DNA of 64,000 nucleotides from Himantopus leucocephalus (lineage: Eukaryota > Chordata > Aves > Charadriiformes > Recurvirostridae): NCBI GenBank assembly GCA_003993805.1, contig RSEF01000006.1:25471200-25535199 (forward strand), written 5' to 3'. Within the stretch, counting starts at the first letter, position 1. Each line of letters opens with the position of its first letter. This document shows, piece by piece, positions 1 through 34,390 of the stretch. A model generated the notes under the pieces. That model did no database searches and was not told where the DNA came from. It worked only from the letters and a program-made list of their open reading frames with translations. A program made the position numbers and the translations under genes.

Positions 1-587
1 GAGAGAGCAGCATTTGTCCCAAGTTGTGCCTGAAGCTGTGTATACATATAAGCTCCATAGGCTCTTGCTGATGTTACTGACCGTTGCTGCAGATGAGGGA
101 AGCTGAGGCAGAAAGCAAATGCTGCCTGCCTGTGGCCCTAGAGGAGTCGTGGGTGAAAGCACTGCCCGCAGTTCTCTCCTGGTGCCGCATATTACACGTC
201 ATTTAGGTCATTTCTGCCTTTATCATCAGATCTGGCAGTGCTGCAGAGCTGCCTGCTTGCTAAATCTCATTGTATCAACACTTAAACCAGGTGATTAAAG
301 AAAGATTAATGTCATAGATGTAGTGTGGTTAGAGACCGTGGCCAGAAAATCAGTGAAGTATAGAAATTATTTATATATTTTCCATGCACGCTTGCTCTCT
401 CTGTTTAATTTGTGTTCTGCTCTCAAAGCCCTAGGAATAATACAGACAATCCAGGTTTCCTTACCGGGATGTTTACTTTATTCAGCTCCTTGTTGGATAT
501 GTATTGTATGTTCTTAGCAGTGGGAAATACAGCTGAAACCTCTCTTTCTCAGTTGAATAAAATGGTATGACAAATACCAGTGGCCTG

Positions 588-615
588 ATAAAGTCTGAAT
601 AAAGTCTGAATAAAG
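588..615. repeat. 11-bp tandem repeat (2.5 copies)
   Basis: ATAAAGTCTGA is repeated, creating overlapping AATAAA words in CNNM2 intron 1. Confidence 0.8.
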
Positions 616-3056
616 CTGTAGCCAATTTCTATTTAAAACACTTGGAGGAGTCATTATTTTACTCACAGGCCACTTTTAAAGTTGGGCACTTGCTGTGTTG
701 TGCTCTTTTACGACGTATAAAGAAGTCTTTGCACTCCTCTGGCTTTTTCTTTAGCCTTTTCTGCCTTAATTACTTCCATATGTGGAGGGTATTTTGCAGT
801 CACCTATGCAGCAGTCTGAGAGGGCAGCCAGTCTGGGAGTGCATCTTTGTGCCACCTCCATCCCCAGCGCTGACGCTTCTTCCACTGTCTGGTGATTTCT
901 GGCAAGTTATTGGATCTGGATCAAAATTAACTTACAAAGACCTGAGAAATGTAATTTTCAGATCTGGTCTGTCTCATCAAATGACTGCATGCGTACACTG
1001 GAGCGAATGCAAAGGAAGGAGACTTTGGCAGCAAAAGGCAGCCTTTTAGAGGCAGCCCAATTAGATCGGCCTAAATTCATCTGACCCTCGCAAAGTGATG
1101 GGTTCATGAGAGTCAGGAACAGGAAAACTTGACAGTCTAAAGGGAACAAAGGTTAATGTCAGCCTTCATTTGAAAATTTATCTATTTTCAACAGATAAAC
1201 TCTCTGCAACATACAGTTTTAATAATGAAGGTAGAGCTGAACCTTGATGCTACCCACCAAAAAGTCCAATGATGTTTGAAACCATGACAAGTTTCAATCG
1301 TCTCAATACTTTGGGTGATAAATAAAAACCCTAAAAATTAGAGATTATGGTAGAGACAGAAATTTTTTTTCTAGCCTTATTTTTCATTGTAGAAAGTGCA
1401 AAATGTCTGATACCCATCCATAACTAATTCCTTATCAGCTCACTTTGCATAAGAGCGCAGTAGCTGGTACAGATTTTGGTCACTTGTCTCACATTAGATA
1501 CTGTTGGTCAGATCAGAGTGCTGCTAAAATGGGGCGACCGTAACATAGTTTAGTGATCCTAAATTCTTGGTGGGGACCACCACGATGGAAAGGGCGCATA
1601 ACTGGTTTTGTGGCTGAAAGTCATGCATGTCTTCCCATGGTATTACAGACCCTCAGGTCCATAAATCCACAAATCTCTCTCATTGCTTGTAGATGTGTCC
1701 AGGACTCCACTGTTAGAAGGACTGTCCTTTTCAAAATGTAAAATTTTATCACCTAGTTCAGCTTTATCATAGGTCATACAGAACTGGAGGAGAAGGCTGT
1801 AATTTGGTGATTGTGGAGTTGATAGCATGGTTTGTTGGTTTGGGTTTTTTTTTGTTTTACCCACTTGTACAGATCTGAGTACTCTTAGCACTTACTAATG
1901 TGTGAGAACGGTGATCCTTGGGAATTAGCATCTGAATGAGCATGTGCAAACAAACTCCTTTGGTCTGTGATAGAAATAGTTCTTGAAGGAGTTACGCCTT
2001 TTGACTTGAAAACAAATATACTAATATCTGAGCAGGCTGGGAAATAAATTACAATATTTTGGTTTGTCCATGTGGTATTTTTTTGTGCCACAGTTCTTGA
2101 ACATCGTTATATTGAAAGGATGTAATTGGACTAATATGTTATAGGGGAAGAGCAGTGATAATACTAGTTAGATCTTTCATCTTTTTATTAAGTCAGTGTT
2201 GTTTGGTTTTTTTTTAAATGTTGTTCACTGAGCAGTAAAAAGAGCTGGAAGTCTTGCAAAGAATACAAGGAAATAAAACCTGGCACAATGAAAGACTTTC
2301 AGTACAATATGAATGTTGATCCTTTAAATTCACAAATCATCTTTCTATTAATTCACTGTAGAATAAGGTCTCCTCAAGATAAGACTCAGCAGTGCTGTGG
2401 AGTTGGTATTTAAAGTATGTCCATCTGCATCTAAACGAGTAGCTCCAAGACAATCAGATTATGCAGTAGTTACTTTGGTGAGAATATCGCCTAAGTGGAA
2501 TGGAAACTTCATTTTGAGTCTAATATTAGACCCTGCTTTGGAAAATTCCTTTTAAATGATCACAAGCTGGGAATAGCAAAAGAATTTAACTTTCGACAGA
2601 CAGCATTCACCAAGAATTTGTTTTTAACTGCTTATGTTGGGTCCCTGGGAAAGCAGATGTGAAAAACTTACCAAAGTGAATTGACTTGACCTGATGCAAT
2701 GTTTATATCAGTAGTTGATAAGTTTTCCTCCCTCGTCTAATTTGTTCAGGATATTTTCATTCTTTAACCATGAGTAAGTCTGGGTTGGAATAGTTTGAAT
2801 GCTTGCTAGTCTAATAATCTGAATCTTAAAACACGCAGACATTATTGCCTATAAAGGGGTCTAAGCAAAGTTGAACTATTTTGGTTATCTTCCACGGATG
2901 GGATAAGTATCGTTTTTGAGACTAGCAAAGAAGAATGTGAGACAACATTGCTTACCTCCTGATATTCAGAAAGTACATTGATATCTGCTGTATCTGTACT
3001 TCAGAGTGCCACTTGTATGTGGTGAACCCGTTGAATGCATGTTACTTTCTATGCAG

Positions 3057-3217
3057 CTTTACAGAGGACCGGCTTTCAATGGCAGCTAGGGAAACGGGCA
3101 ACCAAGGGTATCAAAGTGGATTTGAATGGTCATGGTATTATTATTATTCCTGTGGCAGAAAGGACTTTAAGAGTTATAGAATACACTGTGAATGATGCAC
3201 AGCTCGAGGACCTTTAG
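3057..3217 (+). other. Unassigned exon-like ORF tail in CNNM2 intron 1
   Basis: After an acceptor-like tract ending atgcag at 3056, an open frame of about 52 codons runs to a TAG stop. It contains the strand-like text KGIKVDLNGHGIIIIPVAER and ends NDAQLEDL. I do not recognise the family. It could be a terminal exon of an unannotated transcript, a decayed gene piece, or chance. Intron 1 of CNNM2 is not known to me to carry a coding exon here. Confidence 0.25.
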
Positions 3218-3791
3218 AGCCACTAGTGTATCTCATCTTAGCTTTTCTCTTTGTTGATCAGACACTGTAACTTTGAATATTTTAATTAATCGGTTCCTAA
3301 ATAAGTCACCCCACCACCCCAGCCCCCCGTATGGAGCATGTCTAAATAAATTATTTTTGAGGGAGGGAGGAGGAAAATAAAAACTCATGGATTGGGCTGA
3401 CCTCTTCTACCCAACTCTACCCTGTCCATGTGCTTCTGTGGTTTGGCCATTGTTGCTGTTGTTTCCAAGCTTGAGGAGAACATCCATGGGAGCTTGCTGC
3501 AAAGGAGAGCTCCAGCCTGGCCTTCCTCTGCCAGTGCATGAGACAAGAAGTGGAACAACCATCAAGATAATATAATGAATTTAATGCCAGGGTGACAGTT
3601 TCACTGGGAAAGGCATTAGAAAGAGAACACTGATCTCTTTAGCTGTTCTCTTTTTAGTGTGTTAGGTGGATTTATGTGACCCAGGAATGCATTTCTCAGA
3701 CAGAAATCAGATTATGATTTTAAGCATCTGTTAAACTTTGTCTCTTTTTTCATGAAGCCTGACACCAACCTTTTTATCTTTTTATTTATAA

Positions 3792-25865
<22,074 letters not shown>

Positions 25866-27500
25866 GAGCTGACTCCCCACAACCCACCCATCCCATCTCC
25901 TCAGCAGGACCAGCCCTCGCTCCTTCCTGCCTCCTCCCCGAGTGTGAACACCGTTAGTATGTGCTTGCAACACTGTGCTGCATCCAGTGTTCTGAGACCA
26001 AAGACTTTTGCGTCCGTTCTGGGAGCAGAAGAGGAAGAAACAGGAAGAAAGGAGCAAAGAGCAAGAGAGACTAAAGCCCCAAGCGTACTTTGGGAATGGT
26101 GAGCCACCCTTGAGAACGATGAAAATACTTCTTGCAAAGTAGAATCATCTTTATTTTTTATCTGTATTTTTGATCCTTGTTGGGTTTTTCCTCCTCAGAC
26201 ACATATGGAGAAGTTTAAAAGCTCCTCCAGTTATTTTTTCAAGAGAGATCATGTTTTTAAAAAGTATTTTGCAGAGTTTTAAATTGTTTCTGTCCCTCCC
26301 AAACCTCAAATGGGCCCTGTCGTGGTTTTGTGAATTGGCTCCGGTGTCTTTAGGCCTCTTTTCACCCCTTTCTGGCCCTTTTTGTTGCCCTGTTGAAGAA
26401 GTTAGTAACTGGTACTTGTATGTTATTTGTGTCCTAAGAATGAGCAAGCTTCAAGGAACCTCTGGCTTCAGGCACCTGGAGGGCCAAGGGATGAGTATTA
26501 TTACATTCTTACAGTTAAGTTTCAGGGAAGGAGTTGTTACTTTGGTATTTAATGATCAATCAAATTTCAGAAGGTTTCTTTGTAAAACAGGCAAAAGCAT
26601 TTTTACACTTAAAATTTTGTAACCTCCAAAAACTTTGTGTATGTTGAAGATGATACCTGGGGGGGAAGGAGTTAATTAGCAAAACCGCAGTCTCGTGAAA
26701 TGAAAGCCATGTGTAATTTTCCATAGTGAAGTTAACTGGGTGGTTTTTCATTAATGTTCCTGACAGTTCCATGGTAAAGTAATGTGCGCACCCCAAAATG
26801 ACAAGCTTTTAAGCACTCACGTGCTGTAGTGGTCTGTGCACCGTTACCTCGGCCAGAGCAGATGTGCAGTCTTTGCTAAATAACAGAACATCAGTCCCCG
26901 TCCCCACTTCCGTCTCTAGTATTAACGCAAAAGATGCTGCTACGATTACGCCCAAAGTACATCCTCCAGGTGACACTAAACCTCTGCCAGTGCAAGGATG
27001 GGCTCTGTTGAGGAGTCGGGACCATCCTCTCCACTCCAAGAACTGACAAAACTTTCCGGACGCGAGTGTATTGCACTTCAGGGATTCGGAGAGGTTCATT
27101 TCCAGGCTGTTGCCAGCCACATTCCTTCCTTTGAGTGGATTTAGTGCATTTCCTTCTCTCTTGCCCCTTTTGACAGCCATTTTCGGGATTACCATGGTAG
27201 CAGAGCAGAGAGCCTCCCACCCAGCTGCCGCTCATGCAGAGCACCCTGCATTGGGCAGCAGAAACCAATTCCTCCACCCCAAAAACCTGAATGCAGACTG
27301 GGTGCAAGCAAGAGGCGCACTGTGGCAGATGTGCATCAAACGTTCCCAGGTCACACAGATGGAGTCTAAGTCCTCAAATGAAAAAAAAAAAAAAAGTCAT
27401 TGTCCCCCAATCCTCTCCCCGTCCAGTGCTGTCTCAAACAAAATGTGAACGTTGCCTTCATTATCTGGAGTGATTAATAAATCAGGCACTGTGGTTTCTC
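25866..27500 (+). other. CNNM2: CNNM2 proximal 3' untranslated region
   Basis: The region follows the TAG stop at 25863-25865. The first good AATAAA is at 27476-27481, followed by a GT-rich stretch (tgtggtttctctgttttg) fitting a cleavage element, so a short 3'UTR would end near 27500. Whether transcripts read further is not shown. An A run (15 A) lies near 27380. Confidence 0.6.
27476..27481 (+). terminator. Polyadenylation signal AATAAA, candidate proximal CNNM2 site
   Basis: A canonical AATAAA lies about 1.6 kb after the CNNM2 stop, with a T/GT-rich downstream element within 30 bases. Confidence 0.5.
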
Positions 27501-27934
27501 TGTTTTGAGACCCTTCCGTGGCCCCTGGCTATGTAGCATTTCCCTTCCTTTCTTTACGCCCAGATAATCCCATCTGACCCTCAAAGAAGCCCCCAGCCCC
27601 AAATGCAACTGCCAGAGCTCTCTGTGCCTGCACGCCTGCCCCGTCTCTCCTGCTCGCGGGCTGGGGAAGGCACTGGCTGCAAGTTCCCGTGGTCCGTCTC
27701 TGCGACTGGTGGCTGGAAAGGTGCAATATTTTGCTGCAGGATCTCCTCACAGGAAATTGGAGTGCCTGGTGTCAGAGCTGGTTGGGTCTGCGTGTGTCAC
27801 TCCTCCTCTCTCTCTTGGCTTCAGAAAGCAGCCCTAACTTTTGCTGTCCTCCCCAGTGGCAAAGGTGCACTTCTTCCTTGGAGCCACCCGCGAGGATGAA
27901 GTCCCCACAAGGGGGCGTAGAAATTGCACAGTGT

Positions 27935-28310
27935 CATAGAATCACAGAATCATAGAATGGTTTATGTTGGAAGGGACCTTAAAGATCATCTAGTTCTAAC
28001 CCCCCTGCCATGGGCAGGGACACCTTCCGCTAGACCAAGTTGCTCAAAGCCTCGTCCAACCTGGCCTTGAACACTTCCAGGCATGGGGCATCCATTGTTC
28101 CACTGTCTCACCACCATCATAGTAAAATTTTTTTCCTAATACCTATTCTAAGTCTACCCTCTTCCAGTTTGAAGCCGTTCCCGCTCATCCTGTCACTACA
28201 TTACCTTGGAAAAAGTCCCTCTCCAACTTTCTTGTAGTAAGGTCTCCCTGAAACCTTCGCTTCTTTCCAGGCTGAACAACCCCAACTCTGTCAGCCTATC
28301 CAACTTGTGC
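27935..28310 (-). mobile_element. CR1 LINE, 5'-truncated 3' end
   Basis: The + strand begins with the inverted CR1 tail repeat (TCATAGAATCACAGAATCAT) and then GGAAGGGACCTTAAAGATCA, CCTGCCATGGGCAGGGACAC and CTGGCCTTGAACACTTCCAG, so the element lies on the - strand with its 3' end at 27935. It covers only the 3' UTR part of CR1 and runs to about GAACAACCCCAACTCTGTCA. A short deletion is apparent after GGGGCATCCA. This family is characteristic of birds and other sauropsids. Confidence 0.95.
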
Positions 28311-28789
28311 ACCCAATGAGGAGGAAACGGGGCCCCCAAAACCTTACTCTCACATTTAGCTTTTTATTAACTTTTTTGAGTCCCATCTAAAAGCATTTCC
28401 TTAGTCTCCATCCTCACTCTGATGCACACCAGCCTGTCACTGCCGAGAGCACACGGCTCAGCGTCGGCATGGGCTGACCTAAACCCCACTCCTTCCCGGA
28501 GAGCTGCCAATATTGCACCTTTCTTGCAAAGCAAAATGTTGAGATGTTACAGCGTTTGTCCTCAGCGAGGGACTCACCTCGCCAGTTATTATCTAGTGTT
28601 GCTGAATGTAAAAGTTTGTCGGAAGTGTTTGACGCGGTGGTGAACTTGAGATGCAGTATCCGTTTTGTCAAACCTGCCGAAGGAGGGAAGGCTCAAGTCA
28701 AGGCAGCTCTCTCTCTGGGATGAGGTTGCTTGCTGGATCTGACTTCTGCTTCTTATGGCAGGTTATATATTTGTTTCAGTGTCTGTTTC

Positions 28790-28793
<4 letters not shown>

Positions 28794-28822
<29 letters not shown>
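28794..28822 (+). repeat. Poly(A) run of 29
   Basis: An uninterrupted A tract is followed closely by an ambiguous base at 28845. The length is probably unreliable in the assembly. Confidence 0.9.
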
Positions 28823-31800
28823 CAATTTGGTGAACATATGCTGTNCAAAGCCATGTGATCCCAAAGCAAATACCTCCTGCTTCTGCCCATGCTGCACTGT
28901 TCCAAAATTTGCAGGCAATTTTTTGCATGACTGTTTGTCATCATTTGTACAGATCCAATAATGGAAAGTGAAATAATTTCCTTAAAAATAGTTGATTATA
29001 GATGTGTTTCATATGGAAAATATGTACCTGACCCAGAGGGGTTAGGAGCTGCTACTACTAATTAGCTTGAAGAGCAAAGCATGGTCCTCTCCCCGGAGGG
29101 GGAAAAATCCAGTCTCCCTGTTCTCAGGGTATTTACAGTTTTACTGTTTAACAAATGCGCGGGGTTCCCAGCGCTCGTGGTGGGAACCATCACAAGCAGA
29201 GGAGCCCGGTGCCCAGCTCGGGATCGCTTCTGAGCCTCCGGATGGTGTTTGCTGGCGCCGGGGCTTGGCTGTTCCGACTGCAATGGAAATGCCATGGTGT
29301 CTGAGTCTGTGCCCTTGCAGGGGGTGTCCCGCCAGAGCAGGTCTGCTTCCTCGCTGCAGCCTCGCTGGCTGCCCGCCTGCATTCAGGTGGGCTCAGATGC
29401 CAGATGCCGTGCTGCAGTGCCATAAGGACGTGTGGCATGGCTGCTGGTCATTGCTGTGGCGCAGAGCACCAGCTGGTGGCTTTGGGAATCGTTGGACTTG
29501 ACCTCAGACCTCGGCAAGGCTTTGACTTGTAGAAAGGATACTGCATCTTCCTTTGTCAACTCCTACTGCCACCTTTGTTCCCCTCATCCGTCTGCCTCCG
29601 GGTGCAGGCAGAGGGGCGGACGATGGCCTGTTGGCCAGGGGAGGCTGGGAGGGCATCTAGCCATGGTTTCTACTGTCAATACAATTTTGCACAAGAGTTC
29701 TTTGAAGTGAGGTTTTCGACACTAATATCTTAAATGCACAACTGTGAATTATAACTTTTACACTCCTGTTGGTTGAATTTCCTTTAAATGAAATGAACCT
29801 GAATCTGTTGTAACTATGATTATTTTTTTTTTTTAATTCTGTGTATTGCCAAATCTTTGTAAAGAGTGAAGGAATGTCCTTGCTTTCCAATGAGAATTTT
29901 TCTCCAAATGAGACTGACTCTGGTGAGGTGGAGATCATACGAAGCACGCTAGTTCTGAGTGGAGAGGGGCTCAGGGTGGGCTTAGCAAACCAGCCTTGGC
30001 TTCTCTGTAGACCCCAAGCTCAAACCCTCCAGAGTTTACAAAGCGCTTGTTATTTTATTCCCAGCTTGTCTAGTCCCTGAAATCCCTGTGCAGCTGAAGG
30101 CCACTGCCCTGGAGGAGCTCAGGACGGGGTATCCCGCAGAGGGACGAGGGATGCTGGCAGGGTGTCCGGGCTGGCTGGGGAGCAGGGGCCCCGAGGCTGG
30201 CGTGGCAGGACAAGGTGCTTCCCCCATCTAGTTGCGCCAGCAGAGTGAGCTCCATGGGTCAGGTTCTTCCACCACTCTCCACTTCTGCTCTGAACCTGTA
30301 GCCACATGTGGTTCCCTCTCACGCTCTTTTTGGCCCCGCACACGTTCCTGCTCCAGTCTGAGCAGGGATGGGATGATGCTAAGACCTGGCATCTGGAGCT
30401 GGCTGCTCAAGGCGTGCAGTTCTTGGGCCCCGTTGGAAGAGGGGTCAGCCACTTATCCATGTTGTGCTCACTGTTCTGTTCCTCCTCTCTTCTGGGCTTA
30501 CTCTCCTTTTCCTCATCGCAGGGTTATTTTTTTTTTTCTTCTTTTCTTTAAGTGCCTTTTTGTACGGGTGGAGCTGGCAAGAGTAGGAGTCTCAGGATAT
30601 GGCCCTTTGCCCTCACCTCAGAGGTGGAGAAAGCTCAGGGGGAGCAGGGCGAGTTGCCCATGATGGCCCATGGACATCAGCCATTGCTGCTTCTCAGCCT
30701 TCAGGGCCCAGCTCAGATGAAGATGAGATTTTGGCACTGGTGGTGTCAGGCTCTGGCTCAAATCAGCTCAAAGAAAACCAAAGAGGTAGTAGCTTTGTGC
30801 GAGGGGCTGCTCGGGCAGCGGTGGTGCTTCCTGTGATCTCTGCAGAGCTCAGCCGAGGGGTGTTGGGGTGCGGATGGAAAAGAGCAGCGCTGTCTCCTCA
30901 CGAGCATCCTGTGTAAGTATTCTACGTGATGGAGAACACAGCCGCGTTCTCCAGGCCCCCTTGGAACTTGCATCTTCCTTGTGCTGAAATACACTATCTA
31001 TAGAAATCATTCCCACATGAAAGATGTACCATATTTTATATGATACCTAATACACACGTCTGTGGTTTTAAAACTAGTACCTGCGTACCAGTTGTGAAGT
31101 TATCCAGTGTCTGGATTACCAGTAGAAAAATGGGGCTGGGGGGCGGGGAAGGATGCTGCAGAGAGTACCTCTTCTTGTGATACTAACTTGAGGCTTCATC
31201 CCAAAGGTGTCCGACCAGCGTTGAGGGGTTCCTGCGTTCGTACTGTGCGCTGCCCTGTGCGAAGCTGGGACAAAGCAGAAAAGCAGCATGTGCTGAAAGG
31301 CTCGCTGGGATGCGGACCCGGGCTTGCTGCCTGCCCCGCTGCCCGGCTCTACACTGGAGCTCTAAATAGACCCAAAGAAGTACCTGGTACTGAGGGTTGG
31401 TTTGGCCCAACAGCGGAATGATAAGCTTAACTAAGGTGATCGAAAGCCGGGCATCTTTTCATGGCACAGAAGAAAGAGCAGCCTTCATCCTGACTTGACC
31501 AGCAGAGAGGACAAGCTCTACCCTACAAGCTGGGCTGGGAAGCCGCCCTCCTCCCTGCTCTCTTGTTGTTTTACTTGGTCCATCAGTTGCAGGTCTCTTG
31601 TCGGTGTGATCTCTGTGGTGATACTGGCCTCATTCCCATGCGTTGGCAGCACAGGGGACTCAGAGATATCCATGGCTTCCCACAGAGGCCCCTGGACAAT
31701 CCTGCTCGGTGTCTTGCTCTTGTCCTGGATCCTGGCTTCCTGCTGGGTTGCATTCCACAGTGGTTAGTTTCATGGCTGTGCCCTTGAGGCCATGTCCAGG

Positions 31801-33187
31801 AGAGGGGATGCTGTCGCTGTGGGTCCAAGGCGGTACGGTTGAGCTTTTCAGTCTGGTTGTGCATATTTGCTGTTCCATGAGAAGCTGAATGCTGAACTTG
31901 GGGAGGCCAGAGCATTCCCTAGGAGAAAGCCTGGGATGCCAGGTTATCCCAGTGCCCTTCCCTGAGCTGCAGGGGAGGGAAGGGGGTGCTGGAAAACTGC
32001 CTCCAGCCTGTGGCACAGTACGGGTGGTGGAGGGAGGTGTTTCACAGATCGGTAGTGCTAAACTCAGTCAAAGTGACATGATCTTGTTCTCATTATCCTG
32101 AGATCAAGCTCTATAGCGGTTCTGCACCTTGGAAATACGGTACTCAAAGCTGCTGGTCTTCTGTCTCCAGCTGAAAACCATCTTTCTGCTCTTTCCTGAG
32201 GTTTCTCCTTCGGGTCCTGTTTTCCTCTGAGCAGGGCTGATCACTGGGGTCCTGCAGAGGACAGTGCCCTGTCTGCTCTCGCCCCTCCAGTGCAGATTTC
32301 TGGCTAGCAAAGTGCTTGGTGTTTAATCTTCCCCCCAGCAGGAGAGGCTTGGCCGTTCTCGACAGAAGCTGCCTGCCATAGATCAGGGCTTGAGGTTTGT
32401 CAGCTGTCATGAGCCAAATGTGCACCCGGAACGTGCAAAGGCTGCAGGCGGCGCCGATGCTCTAGAGGTGGATTTGATATTTCTGTTGTCATCATCTCCT
32501 GGAAGCAGTGTGGCAGCTGGTTGATAGCAGGGTTTGTTGGGAAGGAAGGGCTTGTCCCAGCATTTAGTGCTTGGCAGAGCAGTCTAGCATCCCATTTCAG
32601 CTGTTTGGAGACCGCAGAGCTTTATAAAAGGAGGTGGTTTGTTTTATCCTCTGGGTATCACTGTTGTCCTTCCAAATTCAAGTGAGAAGCTTGTAGGTGC
32701 CAGATGAGTAGCCTGGATCATAGGCCTTTAGTTGGAAGTGCCAATATTGAATGTATGCCTTCTGGATTTGCCCAAAGATCAATGTGGGAGCATGGAGGGG
32801 ACTCCTGATGAGCTCCTCTGTTCACGAGTGACAAACTGGCCGTGCTTATATCGTCTCTAACGTCATCCCTGCTTTAAAGTCTCAGGTCCCGGCAGGCTGG
32901 GCTGGGCTGGTTTTGCCGGCGGGTTTTTACCCAGGGTACGTGCTCTGTCCTTCTGCATCGTGCTGGTTTGGATTCAGCAATGTGGGTTTCTGTGGCTGCT
33001 GCTCTCGCATCGGCCGTGGCTGTTCCTCTGCTCTTCTCGCTATGGTCTCGGTCTGGTTGAGTGGTCAGGAAGGTGAGAGAAGGAGGTGCAGCACCCAGGA
33101 CCGGGCGATGCTGTGGCCATCCTGTCTTCATTCCTCACGCTAAGGGTAGGAGGTGCTGCTCAAGGACTTGCTTCCCTCTACCTTCCT

Positions 33188-33227
33188 TGAAATTTGGAGA
33201 GTGGAACATGAAATTTGGAGAGTGGAA
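33188..33227. repeat. Direct repeat, 19 bp x 2 with 21-bp period
   Basis: TGAAATTTGGAGAGTGGAA occurs at 33188-33206 and 33209-33227. This is a recent local duplication. Confidence 0.85.
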
Positions 33228-33649
33228 ACCCACCAGGACCCCAACACCAGTGCTCCGGTCCCATTTGATCCATGTTCTCCCAAGCACAAGTGTGGTTTAT
33301 GAGCGGGTCGGGCCCTGCTGAGGGACCTCAGAGCTCTTGGCATGTGCTTTCTCCAGCGCACGCGGCTGCAGAGCTGACCTCGATACCTGCATCATGGGGC
33401 AGGTGCCAGGATGCCAAACACATTGAATTGGAAAACCCAAATACTTGAGAAGTGTTCCTGGAAGCCGTGAGCGGCTGGTGCTCGGCAGCCGGAGGTCTCA
33501 CACCAAACCTTTCTCCTGCAGTCGGGTCCTTCCTGGCTTCCCCGAGCCTCCTCCCGGCCGCTGCTGGCTCGGCCTTGGTCCCCTCCGGCTCTCGAGCGTG
33601 GCGGCTCTCCCTCCGCAGTGTGTTTTCATGGCTATCTATCTGAACCCGC

Positions 33650-34030
33650 TAAGCCGCGCCAGCCAGCTCGTCCCCATGTCTTATTTGCCATCCTACGTGG
33701 TCTTTGCGAATTGTATCATATTGTACATGACTTCGGGTTTCCAGAGTTGTAGTGTTCTGACTACAGTATTTCCATGTGTGTACATAAACCTGAATAAGCA
33801 CAACTGAACTCCTGAATGAAGTGTATACGTTTCATATACTGATTGTCATATGAATGAATTTTATAATTATTCCAATTTTGTTGTAGATTTCCAATCTTTC
33901 CTATTTATTTTGTACCAGATTTATTTGTATATTTTGTGATTTTTGTTTAAAAGCATTTTGTTTATTTCTATTCTTTTTAGATAAATGATGATTTTTTTTC
34001 TGTTGAACATTCCAGTTTATGCATTTTTCC
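33650..34030 (+). promoter_or_regulatory. AT-rich block, candidate distal CNNM2 3'UTR
   Basis: This block stands out from GC-rich flanks. It has several ATTTA-type motifs, T-rich stretches and a perfect Pumilio element TGTACATA at 33779-33786. Such composition is usual for the conserved end of a long vertebrate 3'UTR. Assignment to CNNM2 is by position and strand only. Confidence 0.4.
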
Positions 34031-34360
34031 CTCCTCCATGCTCCCTCCTCATTTCCAAGGGATGGATTTTGGCATGCGGGTGGTGGGGCTGATGTCGGTG
34101 ATCCTGGACCCAGGTCTCTGCTATTGGCACATCAGCCATTTTTAATCTCCTCTTCAGCTGTCAAGAGACACGGAGAGGCCGGATCCTATTCTCCTTAGAG
34201 CCAGGTCTTGCTCTTTGCTTTGGTGGGTCTGGGCCTTTAAGTCCTCGAGCTGGGGAGGGCTCTACTGGTGGTTTTGCTGACCAGAAGCTGGTGGCAATGG
34301 CAAGCAGCTGACTTTTGCTTTCTGAAGTTCCCTCAAGGGTGAGGGCCTTTTTCTTCCACT

Positions 34361-34366
34361 AATAAA
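34361..34366 (+). terminator. Polyadenylation signal AATAAA, candidate distal CNNM2 site
   Basis: An AATAAA is followed by T-rich sequence, 330 bases after the AT-rich block. If used, the CNNM2 3'UTR would be about 8.5 kb. Confidence 0.35.
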
Positions 34367-34390
34367 ATCCCCTTATTTACAACCTGCTCT

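Larger units (their letters stand above)
27501..34390. other. Inter-stop region: CNNM2 downstream sequence or extended 3'UTR
   Basis: Apart from the CR1 copy and the A run, this is GC-richer sequence with no conserved coding pattern. Many open frames are simply a product of high GC. A 21-bp-period duplication is at 33188-33227. The AT-rich block at about 33650-34030 and the AATAAA at 34361 suggest that long CNNM2 transcripts could extend this far. I see no other gene. Confidence 0.55.

Noticed and set aside
588..615. Paired AATAAA words as a polyadenylation site
   Set aside because: They arise from an 11-bp tandem repeat deep in CNNM2 intron 1 with no transcript end expected there.
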